DNA of 64,000 bases from Bettongia penicillata ogilbyi. Taxonomy: Eukaryota; Chordata; Mammalia; Diprotodontia; Potoroidae. Below the pieces are notes generated by a model, which saw only the letters and a program-made list of their open reading frames with translations, ran no database searches and had not been told where the DNA came from. Both the position numbers and the translations under genes were made by a program. Of this stretch, positions 23,325 to 35,181 are shown piece after piece; position 1 is the first letter of the stretch, and every line of letters begins with the position of its first letter. Location: contig JAJHZJ010000693.1 in assembly GCA_023548195.1 (NCBI GenBank), positions 952,501 through 1,016,500 of the forward strand, written 5' to 3'.

Positions 23325-24650
23325 TGGAACAGGGGATGTTAGAGCTGGGAGAGGCCTTAGAACAGGGAATTCAGAGCTGGGAGGGGTCTTAGAACAGGGA
23401 TGTCAGGGCTGGGAGGGCCCTTGTACAGGGGATGTCAGAGCTGGGAGGGGACTTAGTACAGGGATATCAGAGCTGGGAGGGCCCTTAGAACAAGGGATGT
23501 CAGAGCTGGGAGGGGACTTAGAACAGGGGATGTCAGAGCTGGGAGGCCCTTGGAACAGGGAATGTCCCCCAACTGATAAATGGTCAAAGGATATGAACAG
23601 GCAATTTTCAGAAGAACAAATCATAACTATCTATAGTCATATGACAATATGCTCTAACTCACTATTGGTTAGGAAAATATAAATTAAAACAACTTTGAAG
23701 TACCAACCTACACCTATCAGATTGTCTATATGACAGAAAAGGAAAATGACAGAAGTTGGAGGGGACGTGAGAAAACCAGGACACTGATGCACTGTTGGTA
23801 GAGTTGTAAAATGATCCAACCATTCTGAAGATTTATTTGGAATTATGCCCAGTGGGCTATAAAACTGTGTATACTCCACTTCTACTTCTGTATCCCAAAA
23901 TACCACATGTACAAAAATATTTACAGTAGCTTTTTCTGCATTGGTAAAGAACTGGAAACTGAGGGGGTGCCCATCAGTTGTGGTATTTGAATGTGATAGA
24001 GCACTGTTGTGCTAGAAGAAATGACTATAGCAGAATCATTTCAGAAAAACTTATATGAACTGATGCTGAGTGAAGTGAGTAGATCCAAGAGAATATTGAA
24101 CACAGTAACCGTAACATTGTGCTATCATCAACTGTGAATGACTTGGCTCCTCTCAGGAATGCAATCATCCAAGACAATTCTGAAGGACTCATGAGGAGAA
24201 ATGCAATCCACATCCAGAGAAAGAACCGATGGAGTCTGAATGCAGACTTTTCATTTTATTATTTTTTTTGGCCTGTGTTTTCTTTCACAATATGACTAAT
24301 ATGGAAATTTTTTTTATGTAATCTATATCAGATTGCTTACTGTCTCAAGGAGGGGGGAAGTGATGGAAAGAGAGAATTTCAAATTTAAAATTTTTTAAAA
24401 ATGCATGTCAAAAATGGTTTTTACATATAATTGGGAAAAAAATGAAATATTATTAAAATGTTTAATCAATGTTAAAAATGTTTTATAAAAATGATTATTA
24501 AAGCAAAACAAAAAGAATAAGGAATGTCAGAGATGGGAGGGTCCTTAGAATACGTAATAGATCTGGGAGGGGCCCCTGGAAAGGCTACATCAGATCTGGG
24601 AGGGGCCTCAGAACAAAGAATGCTGGAACTCAAAGAAACCCTAGAACACA
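23325..24650 (-). repeat. 33-bp minisatellite split by an L1
   Basis: About seven units lie at 23325-23566 and about three to four at 24521-24650, separated by the L1 at 23567-24520. Confidence 0.88.
23567..24520 (+). mobile_element. L1 LINE 3' fragment inserted in the minisatellite
   Basis: It begins 'cccaactgataaatggtcaaagg', a frequent 5' truncation point for these elements, and ends in an A-rich tail before 'ggaatgtc', which also precedes it. The frame is broken. Confidence 0.88.
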
Positions 24651-24829
24651 GAATAGCCAAGGCTGGAGGGTGTTTAAAGATCATATAACCTAATCTATCT
24701 ATTTTGCAGATGGGCAAACAAAGGCTCATAAAATGAAAGTAATTTGTACAAGTTCACTCCACAATTCAAGTGACTGAACCAGGGCTGGCTGATGCTTCCT
24801 TCTTGATGGTGAAGAAGACTGACCATCTC

Positions 24830-25060
24830 TAGACTTCATCCGCCATCTTGGCTAGTTGTCATTTGGTGCTAATGGACCCTTGCCCATTTTCAGCTGGGGA
24901 CACAGTAGGGTGGCTTAGGGGTTACTGATCTCACAGAGGAGCTTGGGGAGTAGGAGAAGGTGACATTGGGGAGGAAAGAAAAGTAGAAAAATAGAGAAAA
25001 TGAAGAGATTCCCCAGAGTCCCCAGATAAGGTTGACCTAGTCTCTCACATCAGGAGGCCA
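24830..25060. other. unique intronic sequence
   Basis: No recognised feature. Confidence 0.35.
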
Positions 25061-25640
25061 TGGGACTGTCAACCAAACCCCAATACCAAAAGCACTTTAA
25101 ATTAAAAAAAATAATAAATTTGCTGAACTATCAGTGGATAGAGAAAGGTACCAAGGATGAAGCATCTGCGCTGTGAGCCATTACGGGCCCTTGACAGATG
25201 TGATTCTACCAACCTCCCCCCAAAGCAGCAAATAAAGACCTAGCCCCTTTTCTTCTCCCCAGACAAGGATTAATGAGCATGGGGATAGCACTCAGACAAG
25301 CAAGGAAAGGCTGTGAACTTTTTCTAGGGCTGTAATTTATCTTGGGAAGACTATTCACATCACTTTTACAGGCTGGATCCTACTATGACCCAGCACATTA
25401 ATCTCACAGAATAAAATAATATTAATAAGAAAAAGGAGTTGGACAGTTGCCAGGGTTACATTAATAACTGTCGTAAACACCTCCACTGGCCACAAGGGAA
25501 CTCAGAGCTCCATCCCTACCCCGCCACCCCCAGCCCATCCAGTCTTGGCCAATCACCAGATAGGTCCTGTTGAAAGAGGAAGTGATCTCACTCTCGTTGA
25601 GGCTCGGATAAATTTTATGTGAACTTGACTTGTAGACTAT
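25060..25640. other. repeat-poor block, possible conserved non-coding element
   Basis: Dense in homeodomain-like words (ggattaatgag, acattaatctcac, acattaataactg) and free of repeat signatures. It is one of the strongest regulatory candidates in intron 7. Confidence 0.45.
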
Positions 25641-25924
25641 TAGACCCAGAAGGCCCCTCTAATCTGATCTTCTTATTATATCTTATTTTAAAATTTTTAT
25701 TCATTTAAAAAACGTATAGCTCTTACTTCCTTTCTAATAAAAACCTGCTTTGCATCACAGTATGGTTAGGTCACACGAATATAATGACTATATCTGATGG
25801 TGTATGTCTCATGTCATACCTATAGCCCACTTTTTACAGAACCCCCCTCATTTTATAGGCAAAGGAAACGGAAACCTAGACAGAAAAAATGATTTGTTGA
25901 TAATCACAGAGATAGGAAACAAAC

Positions 25925-26110
25925 AGAGTGCTGGATTCAAAGTCAGACAGCATGGGTTCAAAACTGGGTCTAGCTATTTGCTATCACCTTGACCCTGAAC
26001 AAGTTACTCATATCTCTTGGCCTCAGTTTCCTCATCTGTAATCTGAGGGGTTTGGACCTGGTGATCTCTGAGGTCCCTTTCAGCTCCTAAGTCTATGAAT
26101 CTGTAATCAT
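25925..26110 (+). mobile_element. SINE with the single-copy tail
   Basis: Head, core, then 'tttggacctggtgatctctgaggtccctttcagctcctaagtctatga'. This is a monomer resembling the unit expanded in the 33-bp minisatellites. Confidence 0.8.
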
Positions 26111-26219
26111 ACGGCATCTAGCACTAATTCAGTAATAATTCATCCAGGATATACACATGTACAAGAACCCATTCTGAAGGTTGATTATTCAGAGACAAGA
26201 AAAGGACATAGGATGATGT

Positions 26220-26560
26220 GGTATGGTGAAGAAAGACGTGACTGATGAGATGGCTCTAGAGCCCTGATCCTACCTGGCCTCAATTTCCTCATCTGTAAAA
26301 TGAGGAAGTTAAACTAGAAGACCCTAACAATTTCTTCCAGGTCCAAATCTAGGATTCTCTGATCTTCCTTGTGTCTCAGTTTCCCCATCTGTACATTAAG
26401 GGGACTACACCAGATGGTCTTTGGGGTCCTTTAATTAATTTAATTAATCACTTTAATTGCCTGCGTCTCAGTTTCCTTATCTGTACAATAAAGGGATTAG
26501 ATGAGATGGCCTCAGGGGTAGCTTCCCATTTTAGACCCGGAATTCTCTGAACAGGCAGAG
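26220..26560 (+). mobile_element. three overlapping SINE core/tail fragments
   Basis: 'cctcatctgtaaaatgaggaa', 'ccccatctgtacattaagggg' and 'ccttatctgtacaataaaggg' are three successive cores. Confidence 0.7.
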
Positions 26561-27660
26561 ATGGGGAGGGAGCTGGTTCCCAGCATGGGCCCAAGGATTC
26601 AGAGGTTGGATGAGGGCAGGATGGGAAGGGGGAGCAGCTAGTCAGCGGGTACAGCAGGCTTCCTCCTCCCACGGTGGAAGGGCTTTCACACCCCAGAGCA
26701 GCCAGTGCAAAAGCATTTTCAGAAAGTGAGGAAAGTGACATGGAAATCTTATGTTTCCTGAGAACGATGCCTCTTCCCTGGCCACATGGTCCTGTTTCCA
26801 CAGACGAGTGTGGCAGACGTCTGAACGCCCACCTCCTGAAGCTGGGGCTTGGCTGGACTCCCCAGCACCCAGAGGCCTGGAGCTGTTGCTCGGCTCCTAC
26901 CCTTCCTTCCCATCTGTTCTGAGCCTTGACTAAATGGGGTCAGGAAGTTCTCGAGTTGAACTCTAGCTTCAGCCAAACAGTCAGTGATTATTTATAAAGC
27001 ACCCACTATGGGTCTGGTCAGCTAGGAAACCTGTTATTTGCATCTCGTCATTAAAACAATGCCAACTTCAGTGCTGAAACAAAATAATTCATGTCTCTTC
27101 CTCCAGGAAAAGCCCACTCACATTCTCTGTAGCTTCAGAGTACTGACAAGATCCCAACAGAATAATGAGGGCCTGGGTAAACGGATGCTCTATGACAGGG
27201 GTCCAGGTAACTGTCTTGTACAGAGCTGGGTGAGGCCTGAGGTCGGTCTTCATCATCATCACCACCACCACCACCACCATCATCATCGCTAATATTTACA
27301 TAGGACTTACATTGTGCTGTTCCAGGGTTCCTATTCAGGGAGATGGGCTGGCTGAAAGGAAAAAGGATGTTCCAAGAGCCTGCAGGCTGCTGGGACCCAA
27401 GCCCCCCAGCAGGCATCAGTCCATCTTGACCTGAGCAGCTGGTGGCTACATGCTGCTGCTCATCATGGAAGATGGCTTCCAGAAAAAGCCACCAGCATTG
27501 CCCTGGGGTGGTGGTAGCTGCTGTGTCCCTGGGCTGGAGTCACACCTTACCAGCTGCTCTCGGAGCAGTCTGGGCTCCAGCCGCCAGGCTCCAGAGCACA
27601 GCCAATGGAGGGGGGCTCTTTAGGAAGGAAACTCTGGTGGTTATTTATTCTCAGAAATAA
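26560..27660. other. mostly unique intronic block
   Basis: No coding evidence. It contains the triplet repeat at 27252-27291 and GC-moderate unique sequence (27300-27640) that may be conserved. Confidence 0.35.
27252..27291 (+). repeat. (CAT/CAC)n triplet repeat
   Basis: Thirteen triplets, with CAC in the middle and CAT at both ends. It creates poly-His and poly-Val/Asp shadow frames. Confidence 0.95.
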
Positions 27661-27892
27661 TTAGTACTATTGTTTTTATTTACTGAATGAGAAGCAGAGG
27701 AGGGAGAGTGCTGCCTCTGATCCCTTCTGGCTATGTGACCTTAACCTCTCACACTCTAAATTACAGAGAAGAAGCCAACCTGCATTGGTAGAAGGGTCTC
27801 CTCACCTGGGAGTTCCCTGTACCAAAGAAATCACAGGTCAATCCCTTATCCTCACCCTTTATCATCATCATCATTATCTTCTTTTTTTTTTT

Positions 27893-28165
27893 AGATGGTG
27901 CAGTTGGTAGAGTGCTGGGCCTGGAGTCAGGAAGACCTGAGTTCAAATGCAGCTTCAGACACTTACTATCAGTGAGACCCTAGGCAACTCGCTTGACCTC
28001 TGTTTGCCTCTGTTTCTTCATCTGTAAAATGGGGATCGTAATAGCTCCTACCTCTCAGGGTCATTGTGAGATCAAATGGAATAATATTGATAATGCACTT
28101 AGCACAGTGCCTGCCCCTTCATAAGGGCTATATAAATGCTATTATTATTGATATTAGCTTAATAT
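27893..28165 (+). mobile_element. MAR SINE
   Basis: It runs from 'agatggtgcagttggtagagtgctggg' to 'ctatataaatgctattatt'. Confidence 0.87.
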
Positions 28166-28784
28166 TATTTTAAAGAACTATTGCATTGTTTATTTTTTGG
28201 TTATTTTTGTCATTGCTGCAGAAGTACAAATATAACAGGTCTGCGGACAAGTCACTCTCCTCCTATCATTCTTTAATGTTTAATGTTCTCCAGACTATTT
28301 CCTAGGAAGATAAAATATACTACTTTTTATAGCTGAATGAAATTATTGGGATATAGGCTCTCCCTCTGTTGAGCAGGATGTGGAGGACTCTGTATTTCAT
28401 CCAGTTCTCACCTTTCCTTTCTTTTCATTAATAATGACAATCACTATTATAATTGTCACAATAAATTGTTTCTTTGGGTGTTATTAACCTCTCACATTTC
28501 TACAGCACATTGTGGCTTGTCAGGTGCTTTCTTTACCGCTGCCCTTTAAGGTTGGTCTTACAATGATCAATTACGCATTTTATAGACATGGAAACTGAGA
28601 GGCGAAGAGTCTCCCTCTCTGTTGGTAGGAGGGAGGAGGTGAGGCAGGTCACATCACACAAGGCATCCCAAGAAATGTCATCTTGGATACTTGGCTCTGT
28701 GCCCCTGAATCTGCTTCTCTCCCTTATTCTGGGATCGACTCTCCTAGAACTCAGGGCGCTCTCTTGAAGGTGTGGGATCATAGA

Positions 28785-29135
28785 AACATAGATCTTTGAG
28801 CTAGAAGGGGGTACAAGTTCAACTCCCTCATTTTACACAGAAGGAAATTGAGTCACCCTGAGGAAAAGTCACATAACTGCAGAAGCAACTGGGTGACACA
28901 TATTTAGATCAATAGGTCTGGAGGCAGAAAGATCTGAGTTCAAATATGACCTTGGACACATCCTGGCTGGCTGACCTTGGGCAAGTAAGTTCTGTTTGTC
29001 TGAGTTTCTTCTATTGTAAAATGGGGATAATTACAGCACCTGCCTCCTAGGGTTGTTGTGAGAATCAAATGAGATGAAAGCACTTAGCGCAATGTCTGGT
29101 CCATAACAGGTTCTATAAAAATGTTAGCTTCTAGT
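28785..29135. mobile_element. MIR (-) then MAR SINE (+)
   Basis: Antisense MIR core at 28785-28880. A sense SINE at 28880-29135 has a tail that runs into the triplet repeat. Confidence 0.78.
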
Positions 29136-29171
29136 ACTACTACCACCACTACTACCACCACTACTACCACC

Positions 29172-29208
<37 letters not shown>

Positions 29209-29815
29209 TTGCTGAAATGGACGGAGTTAATAAGTCACAGGCAAAATTCAATTAGGAATTTTGAGAGCGTCATTTATTAGCCAGGTTGGTGGCTGCCTCA
29301 TGTAGAGACCCAGAGGAGACAGCCCCGAACTGAGGTGGGTGAGTGCATTTTAAGCATTTTGGTGCTACTCGGTACAGCCTTGCGGTTTCCACAACAAACA
29401 GAGTTCTGACAGAGCAAGAGGGGGGCTTGCTGCTAGGCAAGAACCCCCAAACAGAAGGTGGTTGTCAGGGTGCTACTAAGCAAAGGACCCCAGCAGAGGA
29501 GAGGTGCCAGGAGAGGTAGCCAATCAGGAAGGGGGAATGCTGAGCAGAAAGTGGTTACCTGGCAATTGGGATCTAACATTAGGGGGGCACAGGTGGTTAC
29601 CATGCAAATGGACTAAACAAGAGATGACTGTTAACAATTCATCAGATGTTAAACCAAAGGGGAATAACATTTCGACAGGGGCCCAACAACAGAAAACCTG
29701 TTACTAGGCAAGTTATCCAACCCCGCCCAGTAACCTAACAGATATCTCTCAACCCAGGGGCCCAGGGATGAATAATGTCCACTTCACTAGTACTACTACT
29801 ATTACTACTACTACT
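29132..29815 (+). repeat. (CTA/CCA)n triplet repeat interrupted by an LTR
   Basis: Triplets occupy 29132-29208 and 29789-29815. They flank the LTR at 29213-29786. Confidence 0.88.
29213..29786 (-). mobile_element. solo LTR of an endogenous retrovirus
   Basis: Read on the minus strand it begins TGAAGTGGAC and ends GTCCATTTCA, a 10-bp inverted terminal match with one mismatch. An AATAAA lies at 29278-29273, followed by a U5-like stretch. A CCAAT-type box is near 29520. No target duplication is evident, perhaps lost in the triplet repeat. No viral genes are present. Confidence 0.75.
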
Positions 29816-30089
29816 CTTGTTGCTTGCTGTTGTTACATAGATAACAAAACCAGGTTATCTGATTCTAAACCAATTTCCCTTGCCACACACTGCCTCAGAG
29901 TTCAGATCATCTGGTAAGTCTTCAGGAAATCCCAACACAAAAGCACTTTGCTTCAGCCAAGGGCTACACGTCAGGACTTTATCTGCATTTTATATTGACT
30001 TACTTTTCTTGGTTCTGGTTATTCTCTATTTTTTCTATTAATTTTATTGAATATTGCCTTACTGGATGTTGATTTATTTGCTATCTATT

Positions 30090-30235
30090 GCCACCTATAA
30101 ATAAATATTTATTTGCTACCCCCAATCTCCCCTCCCCCCAATAGAACATAAGCCCCTTGAAGGCAGAGATGGCTTCCTTTTTGTTGCCCTTAACGCCTGG
30201 CACCTAGTAGGTGCTTAATAAATATTTGTTGAATG
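30090..30235 (+). mobile_element. L2 3' terminus
   Basis: 'aacataagccccttgaaggcagagatgg' ... 'cctagtaggtgcttaataaatatttgttgaa'. Confidence 0.82.
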
Positions 30236-30369
30236 AATAAACAAAAGACGACATCTAAACCAGAATAAATTCCTGATGTTGACAAGCGACCTAACTAATG
30301 GGTAAGATCAATGGTTACTTCAGAATTTGGGCCAAGTTACATCCATTCTCTTGCCAGCTAGCACACACT

Positions 30370-30490
30370 ATGCCTCCAGGGTTGGTTTTGTGACCCTGGG
30401 CAAGTCACTGCAGTTTCCTCACTTGTAAAATAAGGATGTTGGATTCAGGAACTCTAAGGCCCCTCTTAGTCCTAAATCTATGATCCCCTC
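30370..30490 (+). mobile_element. SINE fragment
   Basis: Core 'tgtgaccctgggcaagtcactg' and a single tail unit. Confidence 0.72.
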
Positions 30491-30599
30491 ACCAGCAGCT
30501 CTCAGGTAAATTAAGGTGGCAGCACTCAGGGCTTTGCTGGCTCATCTACTTCAGTCTGAACTTCCAGTTTCTAGTCTCAATTGTATTTCATTTATTCTG

Positions 30600-30903
30600 G
30601 TTGTTGTATTTATTATATAATATATATATATATTAAATATAATAAATATTTATTGTATTTTAGAAGCACCTAGCAGATAGGGTGCCAGGCCTGGAGTCAA
30701 GAAGATTCATGTTCCAGATTTCAAATCTGGCCTCTGACACTGTCTAGCTGTGTGACGTTGGGCAAGTCACTTAACGCTGTTTGCCTTGGTTTCCTCATCT
30801 ATAAAATGAGCTGGAGAAGGAAATGGAAAACCTTTCTAGTATTTCTGCCAAGAAAACCCCAAAGGGGTTGACAGACATGACAAACAACTGAATGACAAGA
30901 ATA
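30600..30903 (+). mobile_element. TA-rich repeat then marsupial SINE with extended tail
   Basis: TATATA tract at 30600-30660. The SINE at 30662-30903 includes head, core and the 'gagctggagaaggaaatgg...gccaagaaaacccc' tail. Confidence 0.85.
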
Positions 30904-31004
30904 TTGTATTTAAAAATACAAAAAAATCTTTTTACAATGGTTTTTCATTTTAAAACAAAGTTTCATTGTATTAAAAATGTAAAAACTATTTTAAGCTCAC
31001 AGGT

Positions 31005-31690
31005 CTGTGGGCAGTATTTGGCCCACCCAGACTGCCAAGGCTGAAGGCCTGCAAGGTTTAGATTCTTTTGGTACATTAGCTATGTCTTCTAGCTTTGCAT
31101 CATCTGCAAATTTGATGAGCTTACCACCTATTCCTTTATCCAAGACATTAATCAAAATAAAGGTTAAATCGCCCAGACCTGAGCACAGATCCCTGGGGCG
31201 CTCCACTGGAGACCTCTGGCCATTTACAATTTATAACCATGCTTTCAGTTCAGCTACCCCATTGGTTCTTTATCTATCTCACTGTATATCATCTAACCTA
31301 CATTTCTCCATTCTTTCCACAAAGGAGCATGAAATATTTATCTAAAGCTTTGCTAAACTCAAGGTCATGTGCATCAACAGCATTCCCCTCATCCTGTTGA
31401 AGTGAGTCTAGCACAATCTCTTCCTGATAAAGTCAAGCTGGTTCTCTGTTATCATTGCTTTCCTTTCTAGACATTAATTAACCAACTCTTTAATGATGTC
31501 TTCTAGGATTTTACCAGGAATCAAAATCAGTTTCACTTGGAGGCTCTGTTCTCTTTCCCTTTTGAAAAATGAGGCCAGTTTTTTGCCTTTGAGCAATTTC
31601 ACAGGACCTCTCTTGTTATCCATGAGATTTCGCTATCACTGATAGTGGCTCAGTGATCGCATCTGCCAGCTTCCTCCGAGGACAGCTAGT
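31005..31690 (-). mobile_element. L3/CR1 LINE reverse transcriptase fragment
   Basis: Minus-strand translation gives DKGIGGKLIKFADDAKL, the FADD catalytic motif of CR1/L3 reverse transcriptase. Upstream, fragments match the thumb-to-palm part of the same ORF. Stops and indels throughout. Confidence 0.8.
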
Positions 31691-31815
31691 CATCATTCTA
31701 CTGATGAGGAAACTGAGGCCAATAGCTGAAGTAATGTAGGTCAAATGTTTAGTATCAGATCTGGGATCTGAACACATATCCTCAGATTCCAGATTCAGAT
31801 CTCCTTCCATGGTCT
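31690..31815 (-). mobile_element. MIR-like SINE
   Basis: 'ctgatgaggaaactgaggccaatagc' antisense core. Confidence 0.7.
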
Positions 31816-31994
31816 CCTGCTCTTTTCTTGGAAGGGATAAAATGCAGTGACTTTGCAGTCCTTTCCAACTCTGAGATTCAAAGGCACTGGGAAAAGTGGT
31901 CAGTCAGGTGAAATGGTGCCAATGACTCTCTGGATCTGTTTCCTCATGTAGGTTATATCAGATGGTTGCAAAGGAACCATTAAGCTCTGATAGT

Positions 31995-32220
31995 GTGTGC
32001 TTTATGTTCTAACATTCTCTCTGCTGAAGTCCTTTCTAGCTCTGATATTTTATGCTCCAAGGCCCCTTCCAGCTTTGATAAGCTCTATTCTAAGGTGCCT
32101 CTCAGCTCTGACATTCCCTGTTCTAAGGCCCCTCCTAGCCCTGATATCCCCTGTTCTAAGGTCCCTCCCAGCTCTGACATTCCCTGTTCTAAAGTCCTTC
32201 TCAAGTCTGATATTCCATGA
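31995..32220 (+). repeat. 33-bp minisatellite, about 7 units
   Basis: Units such as 'gttctaaggtccctcccagctctgacattcc'. It begins 232 bp beyond the exon 7 donor, inside intron 7, and follows a SINE tail at 31925-31990. Confidence 0.9.
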
Positions 32221-32451
32221 TTCCTTGACAGTAGACAGTTTAAGGACATTACACAAGAAGAGTAGAGGCTTTATGTGCCCATATGCCACAGTATTTGCAC
32301 TCCACACAGTGACAGTGGTTAGACCCCACCGCCAGATCCTCCTCCTCTTCTAGGTATTAGATTCCCTCCCACCCACCCAAGGCCCAGAGCTGTCACTCTG
32401 ATAAGCCTCACTTTAGGGGAACTGGGCCTGACCATGGAAACAGCCCCTTAC

Positions 32452-32605
32452 CTTAGATTTGACAGCCAGGATGATCTTGGGCAGGGCCACAATGAGACAC
32501 TTGAGTGCAATGGTGATGTATTTCAGCATGAAGTCAGCGATTCCCACGATCCACAGCAGGTCAAAAAAATCCAGGCTGTCCAGGTTGGGCTTGAGGAAGA
32601 TGAGG
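32452..32605 (-). CDS. RNFT2: RNFT2 exon 7
   Basis: The acceptor is CTTCACAACCAG before CCTCATCTTCC and the donor is TCTAAG before GTAAGG. The 154 nt complete a Ser codon and encode 51 residues, including LIFLKPNLDSLDFFDLLW, IVGIADFMLKYITIALKC and LIVALPKIILAVKSK, ending in phase 0. Two hydrophobic segments are visible, joined by a short polar turn. LDFFDLLWIVGIADF is a hallmark of the RNFT family. The next exon should begin GKFYLVIEELSQ in human; nothing like it occurs at lower coordinates in this window. Confidence 0.97.
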
Positions 32606-32639
32606 CTGGTTGTGAAGACACAGAGTCAGGCTCCCTTCT

Positions 32640-33035
32640 TCTATGCATCAGCCCAGCACTGATCACAGCCAACCTCATTCCCTGGGCCATGGTAACTAGA
32701 CTAGGCAGGAGGAAATGATGTCCCCCCTGCACATTCTACCCAAGCCGGGTCACATCTGGAGTGTACCATGTTTGGGTCGAGAAGGAGATGGTAGATTGGA
32801 GAACACCCAGGAGACTGTATGTGGAAAGGGTCTGAGTCCTTGTCATGTGAATACTGGGAGAAGCAACCTGGAGAGCTGAGAAGACTCGGGGTCTCCTTGT
32901 ATCGAAAGGATTGCTCCATGAAAGAACAATTAGATTTGTTCTCTTTGATCCTTGTTCTCAAAGCCCCTCTCCTCCTCCTGTTTCTGGCTGGGTGTCCAGA
33001 ATGAGTGAAAGGATGCATCTATCTTTTTCGCTAAT
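32640..33035. other. unique sequence in intron 6
   Basis: No feature recognised; short open frames only. Confidence 0.35.
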
Positions 33036-33039
33036 GAGT

Positions 33040-33193
33040 CCCTCAATTTCTGTCTCTCTCTGTCTCTGTGTCTCTCTGTTCCAGTCTCTATCTCTGTCTC
33101 TCAGTGTGTGTGTGTTTCTGTCTTTCTCTCTCTTTGCCCCATCTCAAGAGTTTGATTCAGTTCTGTTTATAAAGGGGTCTGACTCTTCTAAGC

Positions 33194-33240
<47 letters not shown>

Positions 33241-33250
33241 AGTGTGTGTA
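33040..33250 (+). repeat. (CT)n-rich tract and (TG)n
   Basis: CTGTCTCT-type sequence at 33045-33135 and (GT)n at 33195-33235. Confidence 0.9.
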
Positions 33251-33654
33251 ATACAAGTAAGGGATGGTGAATGATGCTAGCTGGAAATGTATCTGAAATT
33301 CCAGGAAACTCCAACTTCCCAGCCCCCAACCCAACCCTCTGCTCCAATTATCAAGGAGGGGTTGGATAACAGGACAAAATTCACCGGACAAGCACCATAG
33401 ATTTAGAACCTTACCAGGCTGAAGAACAGTGGAGAAAATATAGCTTATGCCCCCAAATCAGCTTTCAAACTAGAGGGGCTGCATTTTAAGCCCATCCCAA
33501 GTGCTGCCTCAACCAAAAAGACAACTCCAGGTCACAAGCATCCTTCCCTTCTCTAAATTCCTATAGGGCTTACACTCATCAGTTTGAGTGTTCTCTGTAA
33601 CAGTGCAGACTTAAACCTATCAAACCCTGCCCATCCCACTCTATGTCCTCCAGG

Positions 33655-33890
33655 AATGATGATAATGAGATGATGATGATGTCTTTAAGGTTCATAAAGC
33701 ACTTGACAAACATTATCTCATATTATCCTTATAATATCCCTGGGAGGTCCTCATTTCACAGATGAGGAAATTGAGGCAGACAGAGGTTAAGTGACTTCTC
33801 TGAGGTCACCCAGCTAGTAAGTATCTGTGGTCAAATATGAACTCTGGGCTTCCTGTCTCCAAGCCCAGTGCTCTATCCATGGTGCTGAAG
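33655..33890 (-). mobile_element. MAR SINE
   Basis: Antisense, complete from 'gatgatgatgtctttaagg' to 'agtgctctatccatggtgct'. Confidence 0.85.
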
Positions 33891-34009
33891 GCCTCTTTTA
33901 ATTCTGACATCTACTTATAGAACTCATATTCACAGAGTATCCCCAGCTAGAAGGGCTCTTAGAGACCAAGGGTCGAAATTATAGCTGAGAAAGGGACTTT
34001 GCAGAAGAT

Positions 34010-34330
34010 ACTTGAAGACCTGTGGTGAAGGGAAGATCACTGCCTCCTGAAGCAGCTAATGGCTCTCAGAGAGCCCTTCAGGAAGCTTCCATAAGAGTAA
34101 GCTCTGCCTCTTGGCAATTTTCTTCTGTTGATATAAGTCCTGTATTCTGGGGCTGATCAGAACCAGGCTCATTTCTCCTTCTGCATGAAGCCCTTTCATA
34201 CAGAGCTGTCATGTCCTCACACTCTTCCAACCCCGAGTATTTTCTTCTTTAGGTTAAACACCTCCAGTTTCTTCAAGGCCTTTCTCTTTCCTCTAAGCCT
34301 CTCTCTCACTAGCTGGTCTCCAGTTTATCA
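34010..34330 (-). mobile_element. L3/CR1 LINE 3' part
   Basis: Antisense words 'actgcctcctgaagcagc', 'tcttctttaggttaaacacctccagtttcttcaa'. An antisense MIR patch (34335-34400) follows. Confidence 0.62.
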
Positions 34331-34404
34331 ATGTTACAGATCCATATAGTTGGATGGAACCTCAGAGGCCATCCGTTTTACAGATGAGGAAACTGAGGTT
34401 AGGT

Positions 34405-34632
34405 GACTTGGAATCAGGTCTGGAGTCAAGAAGACTCTCCCCGAGTTCAAATCTGGCCTCAGACGTTTACTAGCTGTGTGATCCTGGGCGAATTATTTTA
34501 CTTTGCTTTCTTCAGTTTCCTCATCTGTAAAATAAGCTGGAGAAGGAAATAAATGGCAAAGCACTCCAGGATCTCTGCCAAAAAAAACCCCAAATGAGGT
34601 CACAGAGAGTCAGACATGATTGAAATAATTCA
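34405..34632 (+). mobile_element. marsupial SINE with extended tail
   Basis: 'ggtctggagtcaagaagactc' ... 'tcacagagagtcagacatgattga'. Confidence 0.87.
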
Positions 34633-34634
34633 AC

Positions 34635-35045
34635 ATTTCCTCCTCCTCTCTGCCTCTCTGAAATTTGTCCATCAGGTCTCAGTTCAAGTGTTTACATGCT
34701 TCCTCCTCTATGAAGCCTCCCTTGATTTTTATGCCCTCGACCCCTCCCAGGGTTTAGTGTTTTCTCCCTCCTCAATCTCCCCTAAACTCTACTTGATGCC
34801 TCTCTCATTAAAGTAAATAGGGACTCTTTCCATCTTTGTTCCTGTAATTCCAGAGCCTAAAACAAGTTCCTGGCATACAGAAGGAACCTAATAAATGCTT
34901 GATGATTGAATGATATTGTATCCTCCCAAGAGAATGGAAGCTGCTGGAGGACAGGAATTGTTTCATTTTGTTTCTGTATCCCCACCACCTCACAGAGTGC
35001 CTGGCATACAGTAGGTGATTAATAAATGCCTACTGATTGGATGAT
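34635..35045 (+). mobile_element. two successive L2 3' ends
   Basis: The first ends at about 34910 ('cctaataaatgcttgatgattgaat'), the second at about 35045 ('gattaataaatgcctactgattgg'). Confidence 0.78.
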
Positions 35046-35181
35046 TACCTGGCACAAATTGGAGCTGACTCATTCACTTCTGTATACTAATGAACAAGCT
35101 TGAAGGGTTCTGCTCTGGTCTCAAGGTCCACGTTCTTGACTCTCCCATTTAAGCCCAGGTCAGAGAGATGTTTGTGCTCAC

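Noticed and set aside
30997..31206. Reverse transcriptase-like frame as a host gene
   Set aside because: It is the FADD region of an L3/CR1 LINE with nearby stops.
1..32451. Remaining RNFT2 exons (RING finger)
   Set aside because: I looked on the minus strand for GKFYLVIEELSQ and for CPLC-type RING codons and found none.
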